Assembly: GCA_028583405.1 (NCBI GenBank) | Contig: CM053244.1 | Coordinates: 1,845,607-1,909,606 of the forward strand | Reading direction: 5' to 3' | DNA from: Pogonophryne albipinna | Lineage: Eukaryota; Chordata; Actinopteri; Perciformes; Artedidraconidae | DNA length: 64,000 nt | Shown here: piece by piece, positions 32,862 through 43,664 of the stretch | How the letters are laid out: each line of letters begins with the position of its first letter | Position numbering within the stretch: position 1 is the first letter of the stretch | Notes under the pieces: generated by a model | Told to the model about the DNA's origin: nothing | The model's input: only the letters and a program-made list of their open reading frames with translations | The model's database searches: none | Program-made: the position numbers and the translations under genes

Positions 32862-34661
32862 GATTGAACGCTCCAATCCTTGACTCTGAACAATGTGGTC
32901 TGAAAATACCCTTTAAGTTTTACTCCTTTAACTATTGGTATTGTTCGTGAAGTATTATCCAAGTTAGATCCTAGGAAACCGGCTGGCCCGGACAACTTAG
33001 AGCCTTTCTTTTTAAAGATAGCTGCAGATTTTATTGCTCCACCTCTTACTTCTCTTTTTAACCTCACCCTCAGCACAAATACAATTCCAAAAGTATGGAA
33101 GTCTGCTTATGTCTTGCCTTTACTGAAAGGAGGGGAGGCAACTATTTTAAATAACTATAGGCCAATCTCTAAATTGTCAGTTCTGGCTAAGGTGCTCGAA
33201 CGACTTGTGAGTGAACAAGTAAAGGAGTTTTTATGTATAAATGATATCCTGTCTGAACATCAGTCAGGATTCAGAAAGAAACACAGCACCATCACTGCGA
33301 CAATGAAAGTGGTAAATGACATTACTAGTTATTTAGATAATAAGCAGAGTTGTGCAGCTCTATTTATTGACCTTTCCAAAGCGTTTGACACCGTCGATCA
33401 TCGCATTTTAAAGCAGAGGCTACTCAGTATTGGCATATCCAGCCATGCAGTGGGGTGGTTTGTGAACTACCTCTCTGAAAGGTCCCAATGTGTTCATTTT
33501 GATGAACTGTCTTCTGAGTGGTTAAACATTGCTAATGGTGTACCACAAGGTTCTGTTTTAGGACCACTTTTATTCTCCATATATATTAACAGCGTAGGTG
33601 ATAATGTGGATGAAGCTACTTTACATTTTTATGCGGATGATACTGTGATGTATTGTGCAGGTCCCTCCATTAAAGAGGCTGTTGTTAAATTACAGGCTGT
33701 TTTTAACATTATTCAGACTCAGCTCTCTGAATTAAAGCTTCTTTTAAATGTGGATAAAACCAAGGTAATGCTCTTTTCAAAAGCTAAAAAGACACCAGAG
33801 CCTGTTTTAGACATTGTAACTACGCAAGGAACAAAACTTGAAGTGGTTGCCTGTTATAAATACCTAGGTATCTGGCTTGATGATTGTCTCTCTTTTAAAC
33901 TTCATGTCAATAACCTGCTTAAAAAACTGAGGGATAGGCTAGGTTTCTTTTTCAGGAACAAGTCCTGTTTCTCGCTTGAGGCCAGGAAAAGGCTAGTCAC
34001 TGTGACCTTTTTACCTGTGATGATGGTGATTTGTTATATATGAATGCACCTGCCAATTACCTGAGCAAGTTAGAGGCTGCGTATCACAGTGCACTGAGAT
34101 TTTTGACAAATTGTAAAGCACTTACGCATCACTGTACCCTGTATACCAAGGCGGTTATGCCATCACTTACTGTACGGAGGCTCAGTCACTGGTACTTTTT
34201 CATTTACAAAGCCATGTTGGATAAACTACCATCTTATATCTGCTCCCTGATCTCTCTGCGAATTGAAAGTACTTATTGCCTGAGATCGCATGCTGTGGTT
34301 TTATTAAATGTGCCAAGTGCTAGGACTGTCTTAGGGAAGAAAGCTTTTAGATGTGCAGCTCCACTAACATGGAACAGTCTGCAAAAAGAATGGAAAATTA
34401 CCAAGCTAGTACCATTACATGTTTTTAAAGCTCGGTTGGATGCTACACAATCAGATGCTGTTGGTACCTGTACATGTGGTTAAATATGTAAATTGTAATC
34501 CCTGTACATTTTGCTGTATGATGTCCTTTTGTTGTTCTGTTGTTTATGTTTTTATGTCTTCTTGTGGAACCTACTGCTGCAGGTCTCCCTTGAAAAAGAG
34601 ATCATTGATCTCAATGGGATTTTACCTGGATAAATAAAGGTTTTGAATTGAATTGAATTGA
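32862..34661 (+). mobile_element. 5'-truncated LINE (CR1/L2/Rex1 group) inserted in BEL gag
   Basis: An 1,800-bp non-LTR element inserted opposite to the BEL reading direction. The 3' end is AATAAAGG followed by a TTGAATTGAATTG tail. It is flanked by a 7-bp target duplication ATCAAGT (32855-32861 and 34662-34668). Fragments of the same family occur at 40530-40700 and 45490-45655. The exact clade is not certain from sequence alone. Confidence 0.9.
32945..34483 (+). pseudogene. LINE reverse transcriptase and C-terminal region, one frameshift
   Basis: The RT starts at SKLDPRKPAGPDNLEPFFL. From 33114 the blocks are NYRPISKLS (residue 14), LFIDLSKAFDTVDH (catalytic D86), [14 protein letters not shown] and HFYADDTVMY (D175-D176). 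All catalytic acids are intact. The frame ends at 34041 because about four bases appear to be missing at 34022-34032 (around PVM...GDLLYMN). The C-terminal part continues at 34031-34483 with KAFRCAAPLTWNSLQ. The 5' part (endonuclease) is absent. Confidence 0.87.
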
Positions 34662-34668
34662 ATCAAGT

Positions 34669-34889
34669 ATTCTTCGGGCTGGACCTCCTACATACTTTCT
34701 CAGATAGTGCCAAGTAGTCACATCTGTCTGTGGAGTTGATGTTGTCACTACAACCTTAGTGGGCTGCTGGATGACAGCTGTATTCACATATTGCTGTGGA
34801 AATACGCGTTGTTCTCTAGGGTCGATATAAAAAGAATAGACACGTTCCTGCATTACTTCCTGGTCATAGGTTACAAGTCTAGCTCGTGC
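34669..34889 (-). pseudogene. BEL/Pao gag segment between LINE and hAT insertions
   Basis: Peptide AARARLVTYDQEVMQERVYS, YFPQQ-like VFPQQYVNTAVIQQ, and WHYLRKYVGGPARRILD. LRKYVGGPAR is a strongly conserved BEL gag block. The segment is bounded exactly by the target duplications of the LINE (34662-34668) and the hAT (34890-34897). Confidence 0.85.
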
Positions 34890-34897
34890 AGCTCTTA

Positions 34898-36365
34898 CAG
34901 GGACGTGCACAGACATTTGGAGGGGCTATTGCTCTAAACCAGGGGTGTCAAACTCAATTTCATCGTGGGCAACATTAGCATTATGGTTGCACTCAAAGGG
35001 CCGGTTGTAACTATATAAATATACATATATAAATACATAATATATATGAAATAATGTATTATATTATTGCCTCTGCATTGGATTTTTATTGGATAGGGTA
35101 ATAACTTCATAATTAACTACGTCTGAAAGCAGAAGTCTAGGGCAAATAATTGCAAGTCTCTTCAGTGCGCATGTCACAACATGAGATGAATAAAATTAAG
35201 AATAAATCAAAGATAATTTTTTTTATAAATAACTGTAAAATAAGAAATTAATTAAAATGAACATATATAGACATACTGTAAAGTAGCATGTAACCATATA
35301 ATAAACGTATTATATTCTTTGCAAGCTCTTGCGGGCCACATAAAATGAAGTCGTGGGCCGGATTTGGCCCCCGGGCCTTGAGTTTGACACCCCTGCTCTA
35401 AACTGGAAAAAGGGCCTCCCCCCGAAAAAAAACATAAGACCTTTTGAAAATTGTAACTTGTTTTTAATGTAAAATAAACCAAACGATTATTACATCAACT
35501 AAATTGAACAGTAATTCACATCTCATAACAAAATAAGCTAAGGCGACTACTTGCATTCGGTGACTTGATTTAAAAAATGAAAACCAGGGCCATTTTTTGT
35601 TTTGCGGTCCATATCTCATTAAAATATCTAATGTTAGTAACTATTAAAAGACAAAATGGGGACAATTTTGTTCTAATGTAGTTTGACCATTGTAACTGCT
35701 GTGCAGTCCAGACATACTGATAAAATAGGGCTTCTAACTAATTACCTTAAATAAACTCACTAATTAATGAAACCAGTTCAATACGCATTATTCTTATTCT
35801 TATCAGTCTTTATGAGCTCAGTAACGGTAAGGTATCTAATTACTTATTTATTTAGTATTCAATAACTTAATAACGGAGATGGTCAAACTAAAGTGGTAGA
35901 GACATGGCAGAAATCCTACATGAAGCGGGACATTGAACTGTTCACCCGTGAGAGGGCGATCAAGAAAAGAGAGCGAGCGGCCCCGTTGAGGGAGTTTACA
36001 GATGAAAAGACACAGAAAGACAGAAGCACAAAAACAACAAGTAGGCTATATTTAGGTGTTTTTTTGTAAATAACCGACGGTATCAAGAGGAGGTAAAGTC
36101 CCCTGGTTTGTCCCTTATACCCTAACTGCGCCATGAGACAACTCAAAATCAAGTTTCCAAAATCCGACACTGAGCTGACAAAGTGTGTTTCCCGCAGCGA
36201 GACGCTACAATACTAATTGTGGGCTTATCATGTTGATTCGGCCACATCAGAAAAAAGAAAAACAAACTCTCGCCCTCTCCAGAGGGGCAGGTCAGCCAAA
36301 AAGGCCAAACGGGCCAAACGGGCCATTGCCCGGGCAACATTAGCCCATACCTGTGCACGTCCCTG
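34898..36365. mobile_element. Non-autonomous hAT in BEL gag, CAGGGACGTGCACAG ends
   Basis: The terminal inverted repeats CAGGGACGTGCACAG are perfect at both ends, and the 8-bp target duplication AGCTCTTA (34890-34897, 36366-36373) is perfect. It belongs to the same family as the 7.5-kb insertion at 19069. The interior lacks a recognisable transposase. It contains another hAT at 34940-35395. Confidence 0.93.
34940..35395. mobile_element. hAT MITE, CAGGGGTGTCAAACTCAA ends
   Basis: The left end CAGGGGTGTCAAACTCAA and right end (reverse) CAGGGGTGTCAAACTCAAGG form the inverted repeat. The 8-bp target duplication CTCTAAAC is perfect (34932-34939, 35396-35403). At 456 bp it is too short to code. 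It sits inside the 34898-36365 hAT, so it is the youngest insertion in this stack. Confidence 0.93.
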
Positions 36366-36373
36366 AGCTCTTA

Positions 36374-37116
36374 TATTATTTTCTGCCTTCAATCTTTCCA
36401 ACTCACGTCTCTGAGCTTCAAGTTCTCTCCTTTGTTGCTCCTCTAGGAGTTGAATCCTTTCCCTTAGTTTTTCCTCTTCCAACAGCAATTCATACTCTGC
36501 TTCCTTCGCTGCTAACTCTGCTGCAGAATCTGCCCTTTTGGCTGCTACGATGGAGCACACAGAGTGATGGCTGGAGTTGGAGCGTGGACTTGAGGGTGTG
36601 GCTGTGGAACCCTAGATAGAGCGTGCATAGTCTTTGTTAAGCAGCTCACGAAGACGTTGCCTAACTGCTTCGGTGTCAAAATCTCCATCAATGCCTGTTA
36701 TCCTTTCATATGCTATTTTAACAATGTCTTTAGTGACTGCTTCACAGGCATCAATACGACGTCTTGTCTCATTGGATGGAGGTAGATGATCTCTTATTTC
36801 CATATACACTCTAGTAACATTTGTTTTCTTGCTCTAGTGTGTCTATTATAGCTGCAATCTGGTTCTCAGTAATGTCTGACTTTAACTGATCTCTGGCACT
36901 ACGTGCCTGAATCTTCCATTGTTCATAAATATGAATTAGCCTTTTCTCCTTTTTGTGAGCTTCCTCTCTCTGAAATGCAAGCATCTTCTCCGTGGGGGTC
37001 TTTAGTCGAGTAGAGCGGCGAAGTTCCTCCTCTTCGTTGTCCTTATAAGCATCCATTGTCTGGTCCTTGTCCCTATCGTCTAAAGATGAGTTGTCTGATG
37101 CCATTTCGTGAGTGGG
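36374..37116 (-). pseudogene. BEL/Pao gag N-terminal region
   Basis: Starts at MASDNSSLDDRDKDQ (about 37104). Then come LRRSTRLKTPTEKMLAFQRE, LLNKDYARS and a long charged coiled coil (EEEKLRERIQLLEEQQRREL, about 36440-36500). Lesions: a one-base frame change at about 36818 (NKCY then stop, continuing VYMEIRDHLPPS in the next frame) and a stop at 36612 where the peptide otherwise continues (GSTATPS). The structural protein is dead. Confidence 0.82.
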
Positions 37117-37204
37117 TGTCACAACCTTAGACCATCGCATCAAGTCCCTCCGCAGTCATCCTTGGTCATGAGCGTGGTGGGAATGAAGGGGCACAAGCTC
37201 TTAC

Positions 37205-37834
37205 TGTAGCGTCCCCAGCTGAATAATGGTCATACTCTCGAACTGATGGTATCCTTTTATTGTACATCTTTGCATGTATACATTAAGTCTCAACGTACGT
37301 AAGAGCTATGAAAAGAAAGAAAAAAACAATAATTAGCCACCATCTCACAGATAAAACATCTCCATTCCTTGCATTTGTAAACGTTACATTTCTAATACAA
37401 ACTAAATAATGCAAGCTCACTACTGCCGCCCAACTAACAGAGCAGAACACATGTAGGCTAATATAGCAGTTTTGCTAATTCAAAAGCATGGACTCCAAAC
37501 TCTGCAAAACTACGAAATAACACCACATAATATCAATACACATATTAATTAAAGTAATAACAAACCTTGTGCCCCTATCAGCCAGGTGCTAAAAACCCAA
37601 CTTAACTAATTATTATAAATTAACTAATTATTCTATGTTAATTTATCCGTCATTCATCATCCACCACGTGTTTACACTCCTCCGTTCTCTATTCCCTTCC
37701 GGCAAAAGTCCCTTCAAAATCAAAGTCCGGATCTTATAACTATAAAAATAAAAGTACAAAACTAAAACTTTACCACAGGAAAACATCAGCACACAAATAT
37801 AACCACCTCTTAAACATATTAAAGGTAATTTACA
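37205..37834 (-). repeat. BEL/Pao 5' LTR
   Basis: A 630-bp partner of 26709-27337, starting TGTAAATTACC and ending GGGACGCTACA on the minus strand. The gag start lies about 100 bp downstream (minus direction). It would hold the promoter and polyadenylation signals. Confidence 0.92.
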
Positions 37835-37839
37835 ACATA

Positions 37840-40194
37840 TTTACTTCACAATGCGACTGCTTGGTGGCAGGAAGTAGGAGAAAGAGAGACTTGATAAGAA
37901 ACTTTCCTCTCAGCTGTCTCACTGATCGATGGTGTTTGTGTAGCAGCATGATCTACTGCTAAACAAATGTGCACAGATTGAGAGGTGAGTGGGACTAGAC
38001 GCATATGAATGGAGAGAGGGTATTGATATATCATTAATCTCATCTGTGTTTCAACAACTGATGGGGCCTCTCTGGACACCAGCCAATATTTCTCTATTTC
38101 AAGAGAGACTTAGTGGACATTATTACTCCTCCTGCAGCGCTGCTCACCATCACAGTGTGGACAAACATCATGAGGCAAGAATAATAACAGCTCGAACAGA
38201 TGGAAAAATTAGCCATGATGAATTTTCTTTCTTGTTACTTATTTTTTTCTTTTTTCTGAGCCACGGTATCATTTTATTGTTCGAAATCTGCAGGAATTTT
38301 TAGAATGTATGGACGATGGCTTAAGAGATGACATTTTTGACTAACTATGAACCCATTTAAATTAGAGACACATTTTTCTTAAAAACAATGTATAAAATCT
38401 ATGGTGGATTTCCCCCACTAACCTCAGTCAGGGGACGGGGCTTCTCTGGGGCCAGGGAGGCGGAGACAACTTTGAATGTTGTGTTTAAAAGTCTTTCATT
38501 CAGTACTTGTACGTCCAATCTAAGGTCATACAACCAATGGATAACAAGTCTGATATTGGATTGTTTGTGATGGTTAAATTAATGTCATTATCAATTTGTT
38601 AAAAAAATATGTAATAATTGTAATGAATTGTAAAGGAAACATTCACAACGTGGTAGCACCTGAGGTACAGTTACAGGAGCAACTGTGAAAATGTGCGTGC
38701 CAAGATGTCCTCCAAAAATACATGTATAAAATGAAATGATTTAATAGCTTTTATACATGCATTATCTCCATTTAATATCTAATTGAAAAATACACATAGC
38801 GCAAATTAGATTCATTTAAGGCCTTTTTGCATTGACTTCCCTCTATATTTCATTTAGCAAACCATTGTTTGTGCAGTGTTACAATTTATAGCAAAAACTG
38901 CACTCATGATAAATAACTCGGTTACTGTGTAGACACATTCAGACTGTAAATGAATGCCTTTGCATCGTTTAGATCAACTATATACCAAAATGATTACAGA
39001 AAAATCTATATTTTTACAAGCTGAAATGATGTACATTATAAACTTAAATTCACAATTCTCATTTCTTCTAGCATGAGGGCTTAGTGAAGCTGAGAGTAGG
39101 CTACTGTATTTCCTCTCTTCCTGTCAAACTCACGCTGAGGATGTGTCCAATCTCTATCTACTTCCATCCGTCATCGCCAACAGTCCGGTCGTGTCCTTTG
39201 GTCTGGGCTTTCAATCATTTCTTACCTTAAAAAAAATGTTTTATTTTAGACATACTGGAGGATGTGAAACAAAATGGCCTTGCTGTAGAAACTGAACCCA
39301 ATACCAAAAGCTTAGTCAGAAACAATATGTACCATATGTCCTCAAAGTACTACTTTTTTTAAACAGATTGAGGGCCTTCTGCCAGGTGAAAACCCAAAGC
39401 AATAAACAATATATCTTCTGAAGGCATCTCGGGAGCAGGAGCACATTAAATTCCTCAATCCAACCTCTCTCCCATGTCTAATAAATTAAGGGATAAGCGG
39501 GGTTATGGAAGTCAGATCAGTGAGTGCATTAGATTTGATTATTGCCTTCACTCTGATGCTGTATTATTGCTTTGGGATCCCAGAGGAGGACTCTCTGCAC
39601 CAAAGGTGGAACTCAGAAACTCAGGTTGGTGAAATTGGGCAGCGGCGAGGAAGCTGTGGGAGCAGATGAGGTGAAGGTGGAGGGGGGGGAGACAGGGGCC
39701 ATGGAGGAGTTCAGTCGTAATAAGAGCGTCTGGTTTGGTGGGACACGGGGGCAGGGAGGCAGGTAGATCGGGTGAGAGAGAAACAAGAGAAAGTTGAGTA
39801 ATGGAACAGAAAGGAAGAAATAACATCTGCACTGAAAAAATAAAACATTGACTTTATTAAATGTATTATGTCAACAGGTTCCACACAATTGTATGAGTTA
39901 GTTGAAAGCAATAATAATACGTACTGTATGAATATTTGTTATGGTTCTTTTAAGGCTACTCTAATTATTCGTTACTTTAAATACATTTATTTATTAATAT
40001 CTTAACTCCTGATTTATTAAACTAAGATACAGTATATGCTTTTGATTAATGTATTAATCTTAAACAGCATTTGTGAACTATAAATGTTACTAAATGTTTG
40101 ATATGAAATATCTTGGTTTCTTCTTTTCTAAGGTTTCATGTATACTGTTCTGTTACCAGGTTTGTTAAGTGTTTTTCTAGGTATATTCTTACAC
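37840..40194. other. No gene recognised
   Basis: About 2.3 kb of AT-rich, apparently unique sequence. Open frames (37846-38079, 37989-38303, 39548-39832) show no domain, start context or splice support. No repeat ends could be paired. Confidence 0.5.
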
Positions 40195-40212
40195 CCGCCA
40201 CTAGGGGGCGGT
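40195..40212 (+). promoter_or_regulatory. CTCF-like motif
   Basis: CCGCCACTAGGGGGCGGT contains CCACTAGGGGGCGGT, a full match to the known vertebrate CTCF core (CCASYAGRKGGCRSY). It lies in sequence without recognised repeats. Binding is inference. Confidence 0.5.
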
Positions 40213-40529
40213 TGCTCCCTTTATGTAACTTAGAAAATTGGCAAGAAGAAGTGATGTTTAGGAAGCGTTGGTCGTGTCTCAATTCAGGGGCTGCACCCTT
40301 CGGAGGACCCAGCCTATGTGTGCAAAATGAGACGGTCTAGTCTACGTGTTTACGTCACCAGCAGTTCCCGCCCCTACATCTTGCCGCCTCTGTCGCCTAG
40401 CAACCAGTTATTTTGAAGACAGAATTATTTTTGAAGTTCTTTTGAAGACGTAAAGATGGAGAACGAACTTGCGAACGAAATAATTATGCTGCTCATAATT
40501 TTGATCTTGGAACATTTTATTTCAAACCT

Positions 40530-40702
40530 TTATTTATCCAGGTGTATCCCTTCAGATCATTGATCTCTTTTTCAAGGGAGACCTGCTCAAGTAGGTGCCT
40601 CATGAAACATAAAAACATAAAACAGAACAACAAAAAGGACATCATACAGCATCATAACAGGGATTATAATTTACAATAACTATCCACATGAACCAACCTG
40701 TC
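40530..40702 (-). mobile_element. LINE 3' UTR fragment (same family as 32862-34661)
   Basis: The minus strand reads TGTAAATTATAATCCCTG, GATGTCC, GTCTCCCTTGAAAAAGAGAT and CACCTGGATAAATAAA. This is colinear with the 3' UTR of the LINE at 34490-34640. It ends against family X at about 40703. Confidence 0.8.
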
Positions 40703-41430
40703 CTCCTACAAAAAACGACCATATAGGCCGATTGTTCAAGCCCTTATTACGACCCAGAGACACGTTTTAAAGTGTATGTTGTTTCCAACCCTGTCTCCTA
40801 AAAATGACGTTCCCACAGAACTAAACTGCATTCTCAATTACGTTTAGCTAGAAACATTTTTTTAAAACATTCTATTTATTCTAACGTAAATTACATGCCA
40901 GTGTTTTATCTTTTTATTTATTTGTTTTTATTTTAAATCGTATAATGTCGGACTTTTTTTGCCATCTGTGAGGAAAATAAATGGGGCTTTTTTAAATTTT
41001 TAAATGACTGATTTTAAATGCCATTTTCTTAATGTCTTTCATTTTTTGTAAAGCACTTTGAATTGCCTTGTGTTGAAAGGTGCTATATAAATAAACTTGC
41101 CTTGCCTTAGAGCCTCAAAATACTGAAATCTGTATTTTTTTAAATCTTTTTTTCCTTCTAATTTGTTATTCTTTTCTAAATAACACACTGTTATTTACTC
41201 AACAATAACACACAATTATCCTTGTTTTTATTTATTCGTTTAATTCTATAATCTTGGGCTTTTTAGCCGTAAATAAAGTCACCGGAAACAGACGGGACAT
41301 TTTGAGCGATACACACCACAAACTTATTGAACTGATTAGCCAAGATCCTCAGCTTGAAGCTCGTTGATTGGATGTTTTAGCCGCACTGCACGCTGGGATA
41401 TGTTGTTAATGCGATATGATATCTGGAAAA
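40703..41430 (+). repeat. Family X repeat, copy 1
   Basis: Unnamed interspersed repeat. Shared blocks with the reverse of 44440-45517 and with 60590-61000 include AAATCGTATAAT, TCGGACTTT, CTTCTAATTTGTTATTCTTT, AACACACTGTTATTTACTCA and GATTGGATGTTTTAGCCGCA. A LINE-tail insertion (about 40993-41107, ending CTTGCCTTGCCTTA) is specific to this copy. No coding capacity is seen. A CACGCTGGGATATG block near the end resembles a ZNF143/THAP11-type site. Confidence 0.75.
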
Positions 41431-42213
41431 AAAATCTGAGTTTAGGAAGGCCGAAGACACTACACTACCCATAATCCCCATCTATCGTTTGGGACTACAG
41501 TCCCGTTGACAAACCCCGTGATTAATCTTCAAGCTCTGGGATTGGATGTTGGAGTGGCAGTGCGCCGAGGTTACGCCGAGCGTCAAGCTACAAGGCACAT
41601 CTACTGGGAATTGTAGTTTTAAAAGACGTTTTCGGTTTTCCCAAAATTAGAAGTTGACAGTATTACACTGTGTACAGCCCTGGAGGTTTAGGCAATAGGA
41701 AACAAATTGGTGTGTACAAATTTAAAACATGTAAGTACTAAATGGGTGAAAATCGCTTGTATCCATAATGGGCAGCATTAATATATACTCATTGTTACTT
41801 TGTAATTCTACTCCACTACAATTCAGAGGTTAACCTGGTATTTTTACTCCACTACATTTATTTTAGTTACTTTGCAGATTCTGATTAATGATGTGAAATA
41901 TAAACAACCCTTAAATCAGACTTTAGTTACACCTGAGTAAAATTCAGGGAAGGTGATTGTCAAGTGCCAACAATTAGGAGAGATATTTGATAGTTGGTGC
42001 TTGAGAAGACTAAACATTTATCTGCAGATCTCTATAAAGTATATTCATTACTCGTTATTCTCTACTAATAGTTAATTAAAAACTGTATATAATTGCTATT
42101 TTGCACATCCCTTTCAAGATTTCCTAAGGTTTATTGACATATCATATACACAACTACGGTGTAATAGTTATGCAATGAATGAAAAACTTGGGTCACAGGT
42201 TCCTCAACAGTGC
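41431..42213. other. No gene; two ZNF143-like motifs
   Basis: ACTACACTACCCATAATCC at 41459-41477 and, on the minus strand, ACTACAATTCCCAG at 41604-41617 resemble the ZNF143/Staf consensus (ACTACAATTCCCAGNATGC). Otherwise AT-rich and unrecognised. Confidence 0.45.
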
Positions 42214-42221
42214 ATTACAAG

Positions 42222-43243
42222 CAGTGTTGTGCTAGTTACTGAAAACCAGTAACTAGTTACCATTACTAGTTACTTCATTTCAAAAGTAACTCAGTTACTT
42301 TACTGATTACTTACACCAAAAAGTAATGCGTTACTGTGAAAAGTAACGTTTTAGTTACTTAAAAAAAGGGCTCCCATTAATGTCCTTATAGCCTTCATTT
42401 CAGTACTGTTATTTCATTGGAGAATAATACAATCTGTTGATCAACTTGACATGCATTATATGCAATCTGGATTGCATCGATATTAGCTGGCTTTCCATTT
42501 TTGTATATTCTTTCTCCAGGTAGTTGGAAAAAGTTTTCCGTCCCATATGCCGTGTGCCGCCCGGACATGGTATCATGCTAACTAGCTCCCTGAAAGCGGG
42601 TGACTCCACTGTAGCAATAGCCTGCATGTGTTCTACAACATACCGTGCAATGGCTTTATCGACTTTTCCCTGGCTAGCAGTCCCTTGGTTAAAATCCAGC
42701 CGCTGTTGCTTAGGTGGAGGTGGAGTGGCGTCGGCTGAGTCTGGGTCTGTGCCGGTCTTAGTTACTAGCTTCGTCCCAGCATGTTGTTTTTGCAGATGTT
42801 TTAAGAGATTTTAATTACTGGTTTGGGCAGTAGATAGGCTCTTTGACCCGCCAGGACAAAACTTACATTTAACAGAAACTTTCTTTTCTTTGTGCTCGAC
42901 AAAAGTGAAATAGTGAGAATATCTCCAGGTGGAGAAACTAGACGAGCTCCGCCGCCACCATGATAGTCTTGTTAGTAAACAACACAAACACGCCCACAGC
43001 CCGTCTCCGCATGTGACACAGGAAGTATCTAAGTACATTTACTCAAGTACTGTACTTAAGTACAGTTCTCATCTCTGTTCGCCTGGCTGTTGACTATATA
43101 AAAAAACTAACTGAGTAACGCACCATGTAGTAACGGTAACTGAGTTACTGAATTTAAAAAGTAATGCGTTAGAGTACTAGTTACTGCCAAAAATAACGTA
43201 GTTACAGTAACGCGTTACTTTGTAAGTGTTAGTCCCAACACTG
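42222..43243 (-). mobile_element. hAT transposon, internally deleted, CAGTGTTG ends
   Basis: The left end is CAGTGTTGTGCTAGTTACT and the right end (reverse) CAGTGTTGGGACTAACAC. The perfect 8-bp target duplication is ATTACAAG (42214-42221, 43244-43251). The subterminal parts are rich in GTTACT/AGTAAC repeats, as in many fish hATs. It contains only the N-terminal part of a transposase. Confidence 0.95.
42495..43005 (-). pseudogene. hAT transposase N-terminal part with BED zinc finger
   Basis: The minus-strand frame reads YFTFVEHKEKKVSVKCKFC, then NLLKHLQKQHAG: a BED finger with C-x2-C and H-x4-H ligands. A linker (PPPPKQQRLDF) follows, then VVEHMQAIATVESPAFRELV and RKTFSNYLEKEYTKMES. One TAA stop lies inside the finger at about 42812 (QTSN-stop-NLLKHL). 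After EYTKMES the sequence goes straight to the subterminal repeats, so the RNase H core is deleted. DNA binding could survive without catalysis if the stop were bypassed. Confidence 0.85.
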
Positions 43244-43664
43244 ATTACAAGACATCTATATGTGTGTATACCTCCACTATTAAACTGTCAAATTCTGCAC
43301 ATTTCTTATACTATCTACATACATAAGAGTATAATTAATGTGTATAATATCAGTTAAAATAAGTGCTTCAACATAGTTAACATTGCAGGAAAGCAATATA
43401 TTAGACGTTAGGTACTTTGTCAGGCTTAATATTTATCTGTAGATAGATACCCCCAAAGTTTTTTTCTTATTTAAAAGAAGACCTTCATCTAAAGTATTCT
43501 TTAATGTGTTAATAAAGGTTAATTCGTTTTTCTGTTTTGCACATCCTCCTATTAATATCTTTGTACATCCTGCACTAAACTGTTTTATTGTAGAGATCAC
43601 TTACAGTATCTTCTTGATTTTTTATATTCTATATTTCTATCATTGACCTTCTACTTTCCCCCTA

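Larger units (their letters stand above)
26704..37839 (-). mobile_element. BEL/Pao LTR retrotransposon, non-autonomous, with nested insertions
   Basis: The LTRs at 26709-27337 and 37205-37834 read TG...CA on the minus strand. They are flanked by the 5-bp target duplication ACATA (26704-26708 and 37835-37839). Minus-strand order is gag (37.1-31.1 kb), protease (29.97 kb), A17-like region, integrase (28.9-27.5 kb). The RT and most of RNase H are absent. Four later insertions interrupt it: 29977-31129, about 31441-32410, 32862-34661 and 34898-36365. Multiple frame lesions show it is dead. Confidence 0.93.

Noticed and set aside
40703..43243. Host pseudogene or exon cluster between 40 and 43 kb
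   Set aside because: All coding-like signals are LINE 3' UTR, family X or the hAT transposase fragment.
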